The notes: generated from the sequence alone by a model not told the origin. A stretch of 64,000 nt of DNA from Alloprevotella sp. OH1205_COT-284 (GCF_003859795.1 NZ_RQYI01000003.1:54881-118880); one strand, 5' to 3'; positions 17,051-26,646 are shown, numbered from the stretch's first letter. Numbers and translations: made by a program.

Positions 17051-18235
17051 TCAGTTCATGCGGTCGCGATAGTCTTCGTAGCGATATTCTCGGAGCACTT
17101 CGAGCGTCTCGTCGGCGTGGAGCAGACAGAGGGCGGGATGGTGGATGCCGTTGAACATGTTGGTCTTCACGGTGGTGTAGTGAATCATGTCTTCAAACAC
17201 CAATTCGTCGCCCACGCTCAGCGGAGTCTGAAAACGCCAATAGCCCATATAGTCGCCGCTCAGACAGCTGTTTCCGCCGAGGCGATAGACGCAACGGTCG
17301 GTTTCGTGGCCGATTTCGTCGCCGTCGCAGAGCGTTTCCGCACCGCGAACGGTGGGGTGATAGGGCATTTCCAAACAGTCGGGCATGTGGCAGGTGAAAG
17401 AGGCATTGAAAAGCGCCGTTTTTACACCGGCATTGGTCACGATGTCGACCACACGTGCCACCAAAACGCCCGTTTGCCAAGCAAAGGCACTGCCGGGTTC
17501 GAGAATGACCTTCGGGTGCGGATGGCGGCGACGGAAGTCTCGGAGAATTCCGATGAGGTGCTCGGTGTCGTAGTCGCTGCGTGTGACGAGATGCCCTCCG
17601 CCGAAATTGATCCACTCCAAGCGGTCGAGCCATGCGCTGAATTTCGCCTCAACGTGTTCGAGCGTGTGTTCGAAGGCGAAACTGCTGCTCTCGCAGTGGT
17701 TGTGGATGTGAAAACCGCTGATGCCTTCGGGAAGGGTGGGGGGCAGATCCTTGGCGAGGATGCCGAAGCGCGATCCGGGGGCACAGGGATCGTAGAGGGC
17801 TGTTTCGATTTCGGAATATTCGGGATTGACGCGCAAACCGCATTCTATCCGTTCGTCGGCCTTGTGGGTGGCGTTCCATTGCCGTATGCGGGGGTAGAAA
17901 CGTTCGTATTGCGAGAGCGAATTGAAAGTGATGTGCGAAGAGCAGCGCATCATTTCATCGAAGGTTTCTTCCTCATAGGCCGGCGTGTAGGTGTGGGCGC
18001 GGCTGCCGAATTCCTCCAAGGCCAACCGTGCTTCGTAGGGCGAAGAGGCTGTGGTGTGGGAGATATATTCGCGAAAGATGGGAAACGTCTTCCATTGGGC
18101 AAAAGCCTTGAAAGCCAAAATGAATTCGACGCCGGCGCGTTCGGCGATCCGACGGATGAGCGTGAGGTTGCGACGCAAGAGGCGTTCGTCTAGGATATAG
18201 GCCGGAGAGGGGGCGGTGGGGTAGAGTTGTGACAT
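17051..18235 (-). CDS. nspC: Carboxynorspermidine/carboxyspermidine decarboxylase
   Basis: A 394-residue PLP enzyme of the alanine-racemase fold that decarboxylates carboxyspermidine (or carboxynorspermidine) to the polyamine. Lys43 in ILAFKAFAQW is the PLP lysine. GFHIHNHCESSSF, WINFGGGHLVTR and ILEPGSAFAW are family motifs that bind the cofactor phosphate and ring. The C-terminal CLSGDYMGYWRF carries the substrate-binding residues. The partner dehydrogenase is not in this window. It is read in the same direction as recG, downstream of the galE terminator hairpin. Confidence 0.93.
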   Translation of the reverse strand: MSQLYPTAPSPAYILDERLLRRNLTLIRRIAERAGVEFILAFKAFAQWKTFPIFREYISHTTASSPYEARLALEEFGSRAHTYTPAYEEETFDEMMRCSSHITFNSLSQYERFYPRIRQWNATHKADERIECGLRVNPEYSEIETALYDPCAPGSRFGILAKDLPPTLPEGISGFHIHNHCESSSFAFEHTLEHVEAKFSAWLDRLEWINFGGGHLVTRSDYDTEHLIGILRDFRRRHPHPKVILEPGSAFAWQTGVLVARVVDIVTNAGVKTALFNASFTCHMPDCLEMPYHPTVRGAETLCDGDEIGHETDRCVYRLGGNSCLSGDYMGYWRFQTPLSVGDELVFEDMIHYTTVKTNMFNGIHHPALCLLHADETLEVLREYRYEDYRDRMN

Positions 18236-18275
18236 GGGGAGAGAAAGGGAGATACGACTGGGGCTTTAACTTCTA

Positions 18276-18302
18276 CGCCCCTGAGCACGATGCTCAGGGG
18301 CG
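18276..18302. terminator. Hairpin between galE and nspC
   Basis: A perfect 12-bp stem (CGCCCCTGAGCA / TGCTCAGGGGCG) with a 3-nt loop lies 25 bases past the galE stop and 40 bases before the nspC start. There is no T-run, so it may only partly separate the two genes. Confidence 0.6.
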
Positions 18303-18327
18303 CAGTGTAGGGAGAAAAGGGCGCGGC

Positions 18328-19368
18328 TTACATGATGCCGTCTTCGCGCAACTTTTGTTGCCATTTCCATGCGGTCGAGAGCGAGTCTTCCAACGTGTGG
18401 ACGGCTTTCCAACCGAGCACCTTGTTGGCTTTGTCGACGTTGCCCCAAACCTTTTCGATGTCGCCGGGGCGACGAGGCGAAACCTTGTAGTTGAGCTTGA
18501 CGCCGGTACACTTTTCAAAGGTGTTGATGAGTTCGAATACGCTCACGCCGTTTCCCGTTCCGACATTGAACACTTCGACGGGATCGGTGTTTTCGCCTTT
18601 GACGATGCGCTCCATGGCGCAAACGTGTGCCTTGGCGAGATCTACGACATAGATGAAGTCGCGAATGCAGGAGCCGTCGGGGGTGTCATAGTCGTCGCCG
18701 AAGACAGCGAGTTGCTCGCGAATGCCAATGGCCGTTTGGGTGAGATAGGGGATGAGGTTGGCGGGAGTTCCGTTGGGCACTTCGCCAATGAGCGCCGTGG
18801 GGTGGGCACCGATGGGGTTGAAGTAGCGCAAGATGATTGCCGATATGGGAGCACCGCTGGCCACGAAATCTTGAATGATTTCTTCGTTCACCTGCTTGGT
18901 GTTGCCATAGGGAGATTCTGCTTTTTTGATGGGGGCGTCTTCGCTCACGGGAAGCCATTCGGCATCGGGTTGTCCGTAGACGGTGCAGGAAGATGAGAAA
19001 ATGATGCCTTTCACCTCATATTTGGGCATTAGTTTTAGCAGGTTGATGAGGCTGACGAGGTTGTTCTCATAGTATTTGAGCGGTTGTTCCACAGATTCGC
19101 CCACCGCTTTGGAAGCAGCAAAATGAATGATTCCCTCGATGGCGGGATATTTTTTGAAAACGCCTTCCAAAGCCGGAAGATCACAGCAGTCCACTTGCTC
19201 GAAAGCCGGACGGACACCGCTGATTTTCTCTATGCCGTCGATCACTTCTGCTTTGGAGTTACTCAGATTGTCGATGATGACAACTTCATAGCCGGCAGCT
19301 TGAAGTTCGACCGTGGTGTGAGAGCCGATGAAGCCCGTTCCGCCGGTCACGAGAATGGTTTTTTTCAT
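18328..19368 (-). CDS. galE: UDP-glucose 4-epimerase
   Basis: A 346-residue short-chain dehydrogenase-fold enzyme that interconverts UDP-glucose and UDP-galactose. The NAD motif GGTGFIGSH is at residues 9-17. The catalytic Ser region FSSSCTVYG and the Tyr-x-x-x-Lys pair in SPYGNTKQ (near residue 150) are intact. The C-terminal half has RYFNPIGAHP and FNVGTGNGVSV, typical of GalE. I chose the ATG at 19368 because the longer frame would cross its own promoter (TACCTTTG at 19405-19412). No other sugar-nucleotide genes are nearby. Confidence 0.95.
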   Translation of the reverse strand: MKKTILVTGGTGFIGSHTTVELQAAGYEVVIIDNLSNSKAEVIDGIEKISGVRPAFEQVDCCDLPALEGVFKKYPAIEGIIHFAASKAVGESVEQPLKYYENNLVSLINLLKLMPKYEVKGIIFSSSCTVYGQPDAEWLPVSEDAPIKKAESPYGNTKQVNEEIIQDFVASGAPISAIILRYFNPIGAHPTALIGEVPNGTPANLIPYLTQTAIGIREQLAVFGDDYDTPDGSCIRDFIYVVDLAKAHVCAMERIVKGENTDPVEVFNVGTGNGVSVFELINTFEKCTGVKLNYKVSPRRPGDIEKVWGNVDKANKVLGWKAVHTLEDSLSTAWKWQQKLREDGIM

Positions 19369-19404
19369 TTTTCTTGGAAATTTGATATTGACTTGAATAT
19401 GGGG

Positions 19405-19412
19405 CAAAGGTA
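19405..19412 (-). promoter_or_regulatory. -7 box of the galE promoter
   Basis: The reverse strand reads TACCTTTG, 36 bases before the galE ATG. The rest of the 310-base divergent gap to addB holds only low-complexity purine-rich sequence and the addB promoter. Confidence 0.65.
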
Positions 19413-19642
19413 CAATTTTTTTTTCGTTCACGCTTCGCAAAATGATGAATTATTTTAACGATTGGCGAGATTTTCAACACATGCTTTTGAGGAGCTGTCC
19501 GCTGTGAAACGAGAAGAACGGAAAGAGAAGAGAAAAAGAGTTTCTTGAAACGAAAAGACAGAGAAAGACGGAGAAACCGATGAGGCACGAAAGAATACGG
19601 CAGAAAAAGGAAAAGCAAGTTGGTCGGTTGCCTCGAAAATCT

Positions 19643-19650
19643 TAAATTTG
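19643..19650 (+). promoter_or_regulatory. -7 box of the addB promoter
   Basis: TAAATTTG lies 28 bases before the addB ATG at 19679. TTG about 20 bases upstream could serve as the -33 element. Confidence 0.55.
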
Positions 19651-19678
19651 CTCTTGTATTTTTACAAAAGTTTTGAGC

Positions 19679-22369
19679 ATGAACGCATTCCTTCAACTGG
19701 TGGCGCAGGATCTGTTGCAAAAGTATGGTCGGGATCTGAACCGATTGGTGGTGGTGTTTCCCAATAAGAGAGCAGAACTGTTTATGAACGAATATCTGCT
19801 TGACGGAGAAAGTGATATGCCGATTTGGGCACCGCGTTATACGACGATCAACAGACTCTTTCGGAGTTTCTCGCCCCTGTCGATCAACGACCCCATAGAC
19901 ACGGCCTGTCGTTTGTATCATCGCTATGTGGCTTTGACGGGTGACAATATCTCGTTGGATTTGTTTTATGGCTGGGCGGAGCGTCTGTTGGCCGATTTCG
20001 ACGATGTGGACAAAAGCATGGCCGATGCGTCGTCGCTTTTTCAAAATCTCAACGATATTAAAAACTTGGAGGGAACGGACTTTCTGACAGAAGAACAAGT
20101 GGAGGTGTTGAAAACCTTTTTTGCCGATTTCTCTCTCGAACAGCGGAGTGAATTGCGTGAGAAGTTCAGACGCCTTTGGGAGATCTTGCTCCCCTTGTAT
20201 GAAGGACTCAATGCCGAACTCTCCGCAGAGGGGCTGGCCTACGAAGGGGCTTTGTATCGCAGCGTCGTGGAAGCCTTGAAGAAAGGGGAAGTCGAGCCGG
20301 AGGAGATGACCGAACGCTATGTGTTTGTCGGCTTCAACGTGCTCGACAAGGTGGAGCGAGAGCTGTTTGCTTGGCTGAAAAAAAAGGAGAAAGCCGTATT
20401 CTATTGGGACTACGATGAATTTTATGCTCCAACGAGCGGAGAAAGTCACTTTGAAGCGGGAATGTTTTTGAAAGAAAATCTGCTCCGTTTCGGCAACGAA
20501 CTGTCGGGAGAACATTTCGACAACCTCCGACACATTGAGTGCGTGGAAATGGTGGCGGCCTCCACCGAAGTGGTGCAGGCACAAAGCGTGGGGACGTGGT
20601 TGAGTGAGAATCTCACCGCCGATCCGAAACGGACGGCCGTAGTGCTTTGCAACGAAAATATTCTTCAACCTCTTTTGCACGCTTTGCCCGACAATGTGAC
20701 GGAGGTGAATGTCACAAAGGGTTTTCCGCTTTCGCACACCGAGGCGGCCACCTTGGTGGAACGGCGTTTCGCCGATTTCGAACGCCGAAAGCATCCGCTT
20801 TCCATAATCGAAATGCTCGACGACCTGATTGGGCTTGTCAATGAACAGGCGCGTTTGCTCTCGGAGAGCGAAGATTTTTCGGAAGAGGGCTTTGAGCAGG
20901 TGTTGCAATCGGAAGGGTGCTACCTGATGTCGGGTTTGCTCAATCGTCTTTGGAGCATTGCCGAGAGTGGACGGCTGAATTTGAACACGGTTGTGCTGCG
21001 TCGCGTTGTGCGACAAATCATGCGCCAAACCACCATTCCCTTTCAAGGAGAACCTGCCGTGGGACTGCAAGTGATGGGAGTGTTGGAAACCCGTTGCTTG
21101 GACTTTGAAAACATTGTGATGCTTTCGGTCAATGAAGGCGTTTTGCCGCAGAAAAACAGCGACAACTCGTTCATACCCTATGTTTTGCGGAGAGCTTTCG
21201 AACTCACCACGCCCGAACGCCGAACGGCCGTCTATGCTTATTATTTCTATCGGCTCATTCAACGTGCCCGCAAACTCAGACTGCTCTACAACTCCTCGTC
21301 CGAAGGCATGGTGCAAGGCGAGATGTCGCGTTTCATGACGCAGCTCATGGTCGAGAGCAAATTGCCGATCCGACACTTGGTGCTGACTACGTGGCAGGAA
21401 ACCAAAATCACCAACCCGCGACCCGTGGAGAAACCTCCTCATCTGCCGGATTTGCTCACTTCCTCCTCCAAGCATCGTCGCCACCCCGGCATTCCCTATC
21501 TGTCGCCTTCGGCTGTCAATACGTATTTGCGCTGTCAGTTGTTGTTCTACTATCAGTATGTTGCCAAATTTCGCGAGCCGACTCCCGATAAAGACGACAT
21601 CCAGCCCAACACGCTCGGTACGATCTTTCACAATGCCGCCGAACAGATTTATCAAGATTTTTTGAAAGAAAAAGAGGGTTGGGTCGAACCGGGCGAATTG
21701 GCATTGCTCTCCAAAGATTCCGAACGTTTGCAGCACTACATCCGCCATGCTTTTTTGACGGCTGAGGTAGATTATCAGATTCTCGAAGCCAATGTTGTCG
21801 AGATGTATCTTCGATCTTTGTTGGAACATGACAGAAAACTCGGCACTTTTCGGATCGTGGGCACCGAGCGTTCGGCGTCGATGAGGCTCGCTTTGCCGAA
21901 ATCTTCGGCAATCGACTCCGTCGAAATAGGCGGCGTGATCGACCGGATCGACATCGTGGAGCACGAAGCGGGAAAGCTCCTGCGCATCGTAGACTACAAA
22001 ACGGGCGGAAAGGTGGAAAGTGCAAAAAGCATTGAAGAAGTGTTTGAAATCCGAGGCGGAAAACAAAAGCACTATATGCTGCAAACATTCATTTATTCGC
22101 AGATGATGACCGAGGCCGAAGGGTTGCCTGCGCATCCGCTCGCACCTGCACTTTTCTTTGTCAATCATGCCCGTCAGAAAGATTATTCGCCCTATATCGA
22201 GGTGGCAAAACAGCCGATACTCGATTTTGAGCATGAATTGCCGGAGTTTAAGGAAAAACTCTCTGCCTTGGTGGCAGAAATTTTCGATCCCTCCACCGAC
22301 TTCACTCCCATTGAAGACGAACCGAATGTGTGTAAGACGTGTAAGTATTTTTCTTTATGTTATCAATAG
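19679..22369 (+). CDS. addB: AddB-like PD-(D/E)XK nuclease, recombination repair
   Basis: An 896-residue protein resembling AddB, the partner of the AddA helicase-nuclease in double-strand-break processing. The N-terminus has a degenerate helicase fold without a working Walker A (LVVVFPNKRAELF). The C-terminal nuclease is clear: LSPSAVNTYLRCQLLFYYQY, GTIFHNAAEQI, IGGVIDRIDIVEHEAG and IVDYKTGGKVES. Cys near residue 618 (YLRC) and the last three cysteines (CKTCKYFSLC) make the 4Fe-4S site of AddB-type nucleases. Its stop overlaps the start of the next gene by 13 bases. The likely partner addA is 5 kb further on rather than adjacent. Confidence 0.85.
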   Translation: MNAFLQLVAQDLLQKYGRDLNRLVVVFPNKRAELFMNEYLLDGESDMPIWAPRYTTINRLFRSFSPLSINDPIDTACRLYHRYVALTGDNISLDLFYGWAERLLADFDDVDKSMADASSLFQNLNDIKNLEGTDFLTEEQVEVLKTFFADFSLEQRSELREKFRRLWEILLPLYEGLNAELSAEGLAYEGALYRSVVEALKKGEVEPEEMTERYVFVGFNVLDKVERELFAWLKKKEKAVFYWDYDEFYAPTSGESHFEAGMFLKENLLRFGNELSGEHFDNLRHIECVEMVAASTEVVQAQSVGTWLSENLTADPKRTAVVLCNENILQPLLHALPDNVTEVNVTKGFPLSHTEAATLVERRFADFERRKHPLSIIEMLDDLIGLVNEQARLLSESEDFSEEGFEQVLQSEGCYLMSGLLNRLWSIAESGRLNLNTVVLRRVVRQIMRQTTIPFQGEPAVGLQVMGVLETRCLDFENIVMLSVNEGVLPQKNSDNSFIPYVLRRAFELTTPERRTAVYAYYFYRLIQRARKLRLLYNSSSEGMVQGEMSRFMTQLMVESKLPIRHLVLTTWQETKITNPRPVEKPPHLPDLLTSSSKHRRHPGIPYLSPSAVNTYLRCQLLFYYQYVAKFREPTPDKDDIQPNTLGTIFHNAAEQIYQDFLKEKEGWVEPGELALLSKDSERLQHYIRHAFLTAEVDYQILEANVVEMYLRSLLEHDRKLGTFRIVGTERSASMRLALPKSSAIDSVEIGGVIDRIDIVEHEAGKLLRIVDYKTGGKVESAKSIEEVFEIRGGKQKHYMLQTFIYSQMMTEAEGLPAHPLAPALFFVNHARQKDYSPYIEVAKQPILDFEHELPEFKEKLSALVAEIFDPSTDFTPIEDEPNVCKTCKYFSLCYQ

Positions 22370-23019
22370 CCCGAAGTTCGGAGTTTAAGCTCCTTGTTCC
22401 TTCTTTTGTCGGTGTATTTATCGAAGCCGACGTCATCAATTCGCCCACTTCTCCCGAATTGTGGCGTGAGTTGGAAGAGTGTGGTCGCGATCTGCGTGTT
22501 CGCCATACTCCCGACAGTTTGAAAATGCAATCGGCCATAGCCGCCACGCGTGCCGCCTACAAGGCTTGCGGCAAAGACCCCTCGCGCTATCGTCCCGCCG
22601 GAGAGCAATTGGCACGCCGCCTGCTGCAAGGCAAAGAGCTGTACAGCGTTGATACGTTGGTCGATTTGGGCAATCTCGTTTCGCTTGCTTTCGGCTATCC
22701 CACCGGTTTGCTCGATGCCGACAAGGTGGAGGGCAACGTGTTGCTCGGCATCGGGCGGAGCAATGAACCTTACGAAGCTATCGGACGTGGAATGCTCAAT
22801 ATTGAAGGGTTGCCGGTGTATCGCGATGAGAAAGGCGGCATCGCTTCTCCCACAAGCGACAGTACGCGAACGATGCTCACACAAGAAACGAAAAGATTGC
22901 TCTTCATCATCAACGGCTACGACGGCTGTCGCCAAGAGATGGAAAAAGCACTCTGCCATGCTCTCGATCTGCTGCGGCGGTATGCTCAGGGCGCAAACGA
23001 AAGAGTGGTGTGGTTTTGA
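22357..23019 (+). CDS. B3/B4 tRNA-binding domain protein
   Basis: A 220-residue protein of COG3382, the stand-alone version of the B3/B4 domain of phenylalanyl-tRNA synthetase beta chain. In the synthetase this domain has editing function; free-standing copies are thought to bind or proofread aminoacyl-tRNA but are poorly studied. Recognisable stretches are RAAYKACGKDPSRYRPAGE, VDLGNLVSLAFGYPTGLLDA and IASPTSDSTRTML. It overlaps addB by 13 bases and is probably translated by coupling to it. The function in this organism is not known. Confidence 0.85.
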   Translation: MLSIARSSEFKLLVPSFVGVFIEADVINSPTSPELWRELEECGRDLRVRHTPDSLKMQSAIAATRAAYKACGKDPSRYRPAGEQLARRLLQGKELYSVDTLVDLGNLVSLAFGYPTGLLDADKVEGNVLLGIGRSNEPYEAIGRGMLNIEGLPVYRDEKGGIASPTSDSTRTMLTQETKRLLFIINGYDGCRQEMEKALCHALDLLRRYAQGANERVVWF

Positions 23020-23036
23020 GCGGAGCAGAAATTTGA

Positions 23037-23166
23037 GGTTGCTGCAAAACTACTCCTTTTTTTTATTTTGTCAATTCTTTTGTATCTTTGCCCTATGAAA
23101 ATCTTCCCCCGCTCCCAACTTAGTTTTGCCGACCAAATCGTTTCCGATCGCAAAGTCCGCTGACCC
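23037..23166 (+). mobile_element. 5' remnant of an IS5-like insertion sequence
   Basis: It starts with the terminal-repeat-like GAGGTTGCTGCAAAACTAC, then TTTATTTTGTCAATTC, a -7 box in TTTTGTATCTTTGCCC, and an ATG at 23095. The 22 codons that follow (QLSFADQIVSDRKV and flanks) match the usual start of IS5-group transposases of Bacteroidota. The frame then stops at TGA inside CCGCTGACCC, and no further transposase sequence follows. The first part aligns closely with the MITE at 7086-7182. Confidence 0.65.
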
Positions 23167-23213
23167 GAAAGAAGACGATGTGAAGGGAAAGCGGAGAAAA
23201 AGAGAGAGGACTC

Positions 23214-23258
23214 ACAAAAAAAACTCGCATCAAACATTTCGTTTAATGCGAGTTTTTT
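23214..23258 (-). terminator. Terminator of tRNA-Thr
   Basis: Stem AAACTCGCAT / ATGCGAGTTT with an inner CAAAC/GTTT helix. An A-run on one side and a T-run on the other mean it could work in both directions. Confidence 0.75.
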
Positions 23259-23259
23259 G

Positions 23260-23333
23260 AGCCTCTTGTCGGATTCGAACCAACGACCCCGAGATTACAA
23301 ATCACGTGCTCTGGCCAACTGAGCTAAAGAGGC
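23260..23333 (-). tRNA. tRNA-Thr (UGU anticodon)
   Basis: A 74-nt cloverleaf with acceptor GCCTCTT / AAGAGGC, D-arm TAGCTCAGTTGGCCAGAGC, anticodon loop TTTGTAA (anticodon TGT) and T-arm GTTGGTTCGAATCCGAC. The anticodon stem has one T-T mismatch. CCA is not encoded. No TAnnTTTG box is evident on the minus strand just upstream. A TACCTTTG box there (23373-23380) points the other way. Confidence 0.94.
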
Positions 23334-23644
23334 GGGTGGGAAAGCTGACCACATCGCGCTGCTACAACTAACTACCTTTGCTGCGATCAAGCCCTGGAGG
23401 ATTCGAAAGGAGCTAGCCGTGTAGCACTTTCCCATGTGGAGAAATGTGTTGCATTTCCGAGTGCAAAGGAATGGCTTTTTTTTGAAATGACAAAATTATC
23501 GGAGGCTTTTCTGACGAGAATAATTGTAGTTGGGGATATTTTAAGAACTTTTTCTCGGAAATGGAGTCGATAAGATGGTTCAACGTGCATTTTTGAACGA
23601 AAAGAATTGTGCTCGGACGAAAAGAAAGTGTTCCTTCACCTGCT

Positions 23645-24190
23645 TCCGCTTCCGCCTTCGTCCCGCCTTCGATGAAACCGCCCTTTTCAGACGCTTTTCC
23701 CCCTATATTTTTGTTTTTTGCCGTTTTGCCTCCGCTAAAACGACTATTGTCTTGAATGTCAATTTCGTATGAACGAAGGCAAAGTGAAGGCAAGACGATT
23801 GTGGGATTTTTAATTTCTTGAATATCAGTTTATAACGGTGAAGGCAAAAACAAGGTTTTGCTTTCACTTGCTTCCGCCATGGCGAGTCGAAAACGGCCTG
23901 TTTTCGAGGTGGTGAAAGCAAAATTACGATACAAGGGTTTGATTTTCAGTGTGTTGTGAATGGGTTTGATATTTTGCCTTCACTTTGCCTTCGCGCATAT
24001 AAATTTGATATTCAGTGTTTTAATTCGTTTTGCGAAGGCAGTGAAGGCAAAAAGTAATAACAAGGGTACGCGCGTGCGCGCGAGGGGAACGGATTTTTCG
24101 CTTCGGTGGGAGATAGATTGCCTTACCTTTGAGATGTGAAAAACTGCCTCCAAGGTAAAACTTCCCACCTTGGAGGTAGTTTCTTTTCTG
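23645..24190 (+). repeat. Seven-box composite intergenic element, copy C
   Basis: This copy lies in the opposite orientation to A and B. The outer conserved block (about 23650-23705) is followed by a -7-like TATTTTTG (23706-23713), then boxes at 23724-23735, 23774-23794, 23838-23850, 23856-23878, 23911-23923, 23972-23994 and 24032-24053. The CG/TA tract (24067-24082) and the 21-bp array (about 24122-24190, CTGCCTCCAAGG type) complete it. Box order is identical to A and B once reversed. Unlike A and B, the two outer spacers here are no longer good reverse complements, although both keep a TGAATrTCAA-like core. It lies between the tRNA-Thr region and the 3' end of rpsA. Confidence 0.8.
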
Positions 24191-24533
24191 TCCGATGTTT
24201 TTCGATTTCTGACAGCGGCGGAAATACTATAATTGGTGTCCGGCAAAAAGATTTCCGGTTTCGGGGGCAAAGCATTTTTCTTGTTTGAAGTTGCTCCATA
24301 GAGAAACGTGAGGAGATGCCAAGTGCTGTCAAGACGGTTCGGGGGAGGGGTTTGCGTATTGGAAAATGCCAACCCCAAGCCTGCTCCTTTTTCAAAATTT
24401 CCGGTAATGTCCGACTGCCCGATGAGCAAATTTGACATGTTTCTTGGGCATGAGGGCGGCGTCACGATAGGGGATATTGCGGTTGTCGCTGCGGCTTTTT
24501 CGTCATCGATTGTGGGATTTTGGCTCCGATGGG

Positions 24534-24573
24534 AAAAAGAAAGGCGTGCAAACCTTTGGAGGTCGCACGCCTT
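24534..24573 (-). terminator. Terminator of rpsA
   Basis: A 9-bp perfect stem AAGGCGTGC / GCACGCCTT; on the minus strand it runs into TCTTTTTCCC. It lies 29 bases after the rpsA stop. The stretch from 24191 to 24533 holds no gene that I recognise. Confidence 0.8.
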
Positions 24574-24601
24574 GAACGTGTTATGAGGTTCGGGCTTTTG
24601 T

Positions 24602-26389
24602 TTATTCGCCCTTTTCCATCATGGCTTTGAGTGCAGCGAGAGCGTCGTTGTCGCCGAGGGTGGTGGCAGCTGCTTGGTTTTGGATGGCAGCCGTTTCTTC
24701 CTTGCGAGGAGCGGCAGAGCGGCGAGGCTTCTTCTCGGCACGAGCTTCGGCGCGAGTGGCGTCTTCAAACGTGCGGCTGTGAGAGAGGATGATGCGCTTG
24801 CTGTCTTTGTTGAACTCGATGACTTTGAATTCGATTTTTTCGCCTTGAACGGCTTTCGAACCGTCTTCTTTCACGAGATGTTTGGGAGTGGCGAAGCCTT
24901 CAACACCGTATTGGAGTTGAACAACGGCACCCTTTTCGTGAAGGTCGGTGATGGTTCCTTCGTGAACGGAACCTTCGGTGAAGATAGTTTCAAATACATC
25001 CCAAGGATTTTCTTCGAGCTGCTTGTGACCGAGGCTGAGGCGACGGTTGTCCTTGTCGATTTCGAGGACTTTCACGTCGATCTGAACGCCGATTTGAGTA
25101 AACTCGCTGGGGTGTTTCACCTTCTTCGTCCAAGAGAGGTCGGAGATGTGGATGAGGCCATCAACGCCTTCTTCGAGTTCTACGAACACACCGAAGTTGG
25201 TGAAGTTGCGAACGCGTGCGCTGTGTTGAGAACCCACGGGATATTTCTCTTCGATATTTGCCCAAGGATCTTCTTTGAGTTGCTTGATGCCGAGGCTCAT
25301 CTTGCGGTCGGAGCGATCAAGAGTAAGTATTACAGCTTCGATTTCGTCGCCCACTTTGAGGAAGTCCTGAGCAGAGCGGAGGTGTTGGCTCCAAGACATT
25401 TCGGAAACGTGGATAAGACCTTCGACGCCGGGAGCGATTTCTACGAATGCTCCGTAGTCGGCCATTACCACTACGCGGCCTTTAACTTTGTCGCCCACTT
25501 TGAGTTCGCTGTCGAGAGCGTCCCAAGGATGAGGAGTGAGTTGTTTGATACCGAGGGCGATGCGCTTCTTCTCTTCGTCGAAGTCGAGGATAACGACGTT
25601 GAGCTTCTGGTCGTCTTGCACGACTTCGCGAGGGTTATTGACACGTCCCCAAGATAGGTCGGTGATATGCACGAGGCCATCGACACCGCCGAGGTCGATA
25701 AACACACCGTAGTTGGTGATGTTCTTGACAGTGCCTTCGAGCACTTGACCCTTTTCGAGCTTGCTGATGATCTCTTGCTTTTGAGCTTCGAGTTCGGCTT
25801 CGATGAGGGCTTTGTGGCTGACAACGACGTTCTTGTATTCTTGGTTGATTTTAACCACTTGGAATTCCATGGTCTTACCTACAAATACGTCGTAGTCGCG
25901 AATGGGCTTCACGTCGATTTGGGAACCGGGGAGGAAAGCCTCGATGCCGAACACATCGACGATCATGCCGCCTTTGGTGCGGCATTTGATGAAACCTTTG
26001 ATGATTTCCTTGTTTTCGAGGGCTTCGTTGATGCGCTCCCAAGATTTGCTGGCGCGAGCCTTCTTGTGAGAAAGAACGAGTTGTCCCTTTTTGTCTTCGA
26101 GGTTTTCGATGTAAACCTCAACGGTGTCACCAATGGCGAGTTCGGGGTTGTAGCGGAATTCGCTTACGGGAATGATACCGTCGCTCTTGGAACCGATGCG
26201 AACCACGACTTCACGCTTGGTGATGTTGGTCACAACGCCCTCGGCCACTTCGTGTTCGTGTACGTTGTTGAGGGTTTGGTCGTAAGCAGCGACAAGTTTT
26301 TCGTGGCTTTCGCCACCGGCAACAGTGCCTTTTTCAAATGCGTCCCAGTCGAAATCGGCCAAAGGAGCAACGTTTTTGAAATTCTCCAT
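24602..26389 (-). CDS. rpsA: 30S ribosomal protein S1
   Basis: A 595-residue protein with six S1 RNA-binding repeats, which helps the 30S subunit capture and unfold mRNA. Repeats are marked by GVVTNITKREVVVRIGSKSD, GTVKNITNYGVFIDLGGVDG, GRVVVMADYGAFVEIAPGVE, ARVRNFTNFGVFVELEEGVD and GTITDLHEKGAVVQL, each preceding a short hydrophobic strand; the second repeat is more divergent. The C-terminal tail (RAEKKPRRSAAPRKEE, then LAALKAMMEKGE) is charged. S1 may matter more than usual here because few genes have a Shine-Dalgarno site. A weak TAAATTCG -7 box at 26543-26550 (minus) would give a leader of about 150 bases. Confidence 0.97.
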   Translation of the reverse strand: MENFKNVAPLADFDWDAFEKGTVAGGESHEKLVAAYDQTLNNVHEHEVAEGVVTNITKREVVVRIGSKSDGIIPVSEFRYNPELAIGDTVEVYIENLEDKKGQLVLSHKKARASKSWERINEALENKEIIKGFIKCRTKGGMIVDVFGIEAFLPGSQIDVKPIRDYDVFVGKTMEFQVVKINQEYKNVVVSHKALIEAELEAQKQEIISKLEKGQVLEGTVKNITNYGVFIDLGGVDGLVHITDLSWGRVNNPREVVQDDQKLNVVILDFDEEKKRIALGIKQLTPHPWDALDSELKVGDKVKGRVVVMADYGAFVEIAPGVEGLIHVSEMSWSQHLRSAQDFLKVGDEIEAVILTLDRSDRKMSLGIKQLKEDPWANIEEKYPVGSQHSARVRNFTNFGVFVELEEGVDGLIHISDLSWTKKVKHPSEFTQIGVQIDVKVLEIDKDNRRLSLGHKQLEENPWDVFETIFTEGSVHEGTITDLHEKGAVVQLQYGVEGFATPKHLVKEDGSKAVQGEKIEFKVIEFNKDSKRIILSHSRTFEDATRAEARAEKKPRRSAAPRKEETAAIQNQAAATTLGDNDALAALKAMMEKGE

Positions 26390-26542
26390 TAATGTTAGTT
26401 AGTTAATAAATAAAGTGAATAAAGAGAAACCGACGGTGTGCGGCATGAGGGTGTCCCATGGTGGAGAAAGAAGGGCTGCGCCCTTTGTCTCGCAGACGCG
26501 TCGGAACCTGTTTTCGGAGAGAAAACCGAATGAGGTCGGGTG

Positions 26543-26550
26543 CGAATTTA
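26543..26550 (-). promoter_or_regulatory. Possible -7 box of rpsA
   Basis: The reverse strand reads TAAATTCG, one base from TAnnTTTG. The same octamer occurs at 26647-26654 on the plus strand ahead of the next gene. No other feature was seen in the 289-base gap. Confidence 0.35.
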
Positions 26551-26646
26551 CGAAGTTTTTTTGTAAAGCAATTGTTTTATCCGCTTTATTTGTAAGAAAA
26601 TGAGAGATTTCCCATGTATTCGAGAGTGAGGATGACAATTTTTGTG

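Noticed and set aside
19286..22234. Long minus-strand frame (982 codons) over addB
   Set aside because: It is antisense to a well-supported gene, has no family motifs, and reflects the codon bias of addB.
24308..24586. A 92-codon plus-strand frame next to the rpsA terminator
   Set aside because: It covers the terminator hairpin and has no recognisable domain or promoter.
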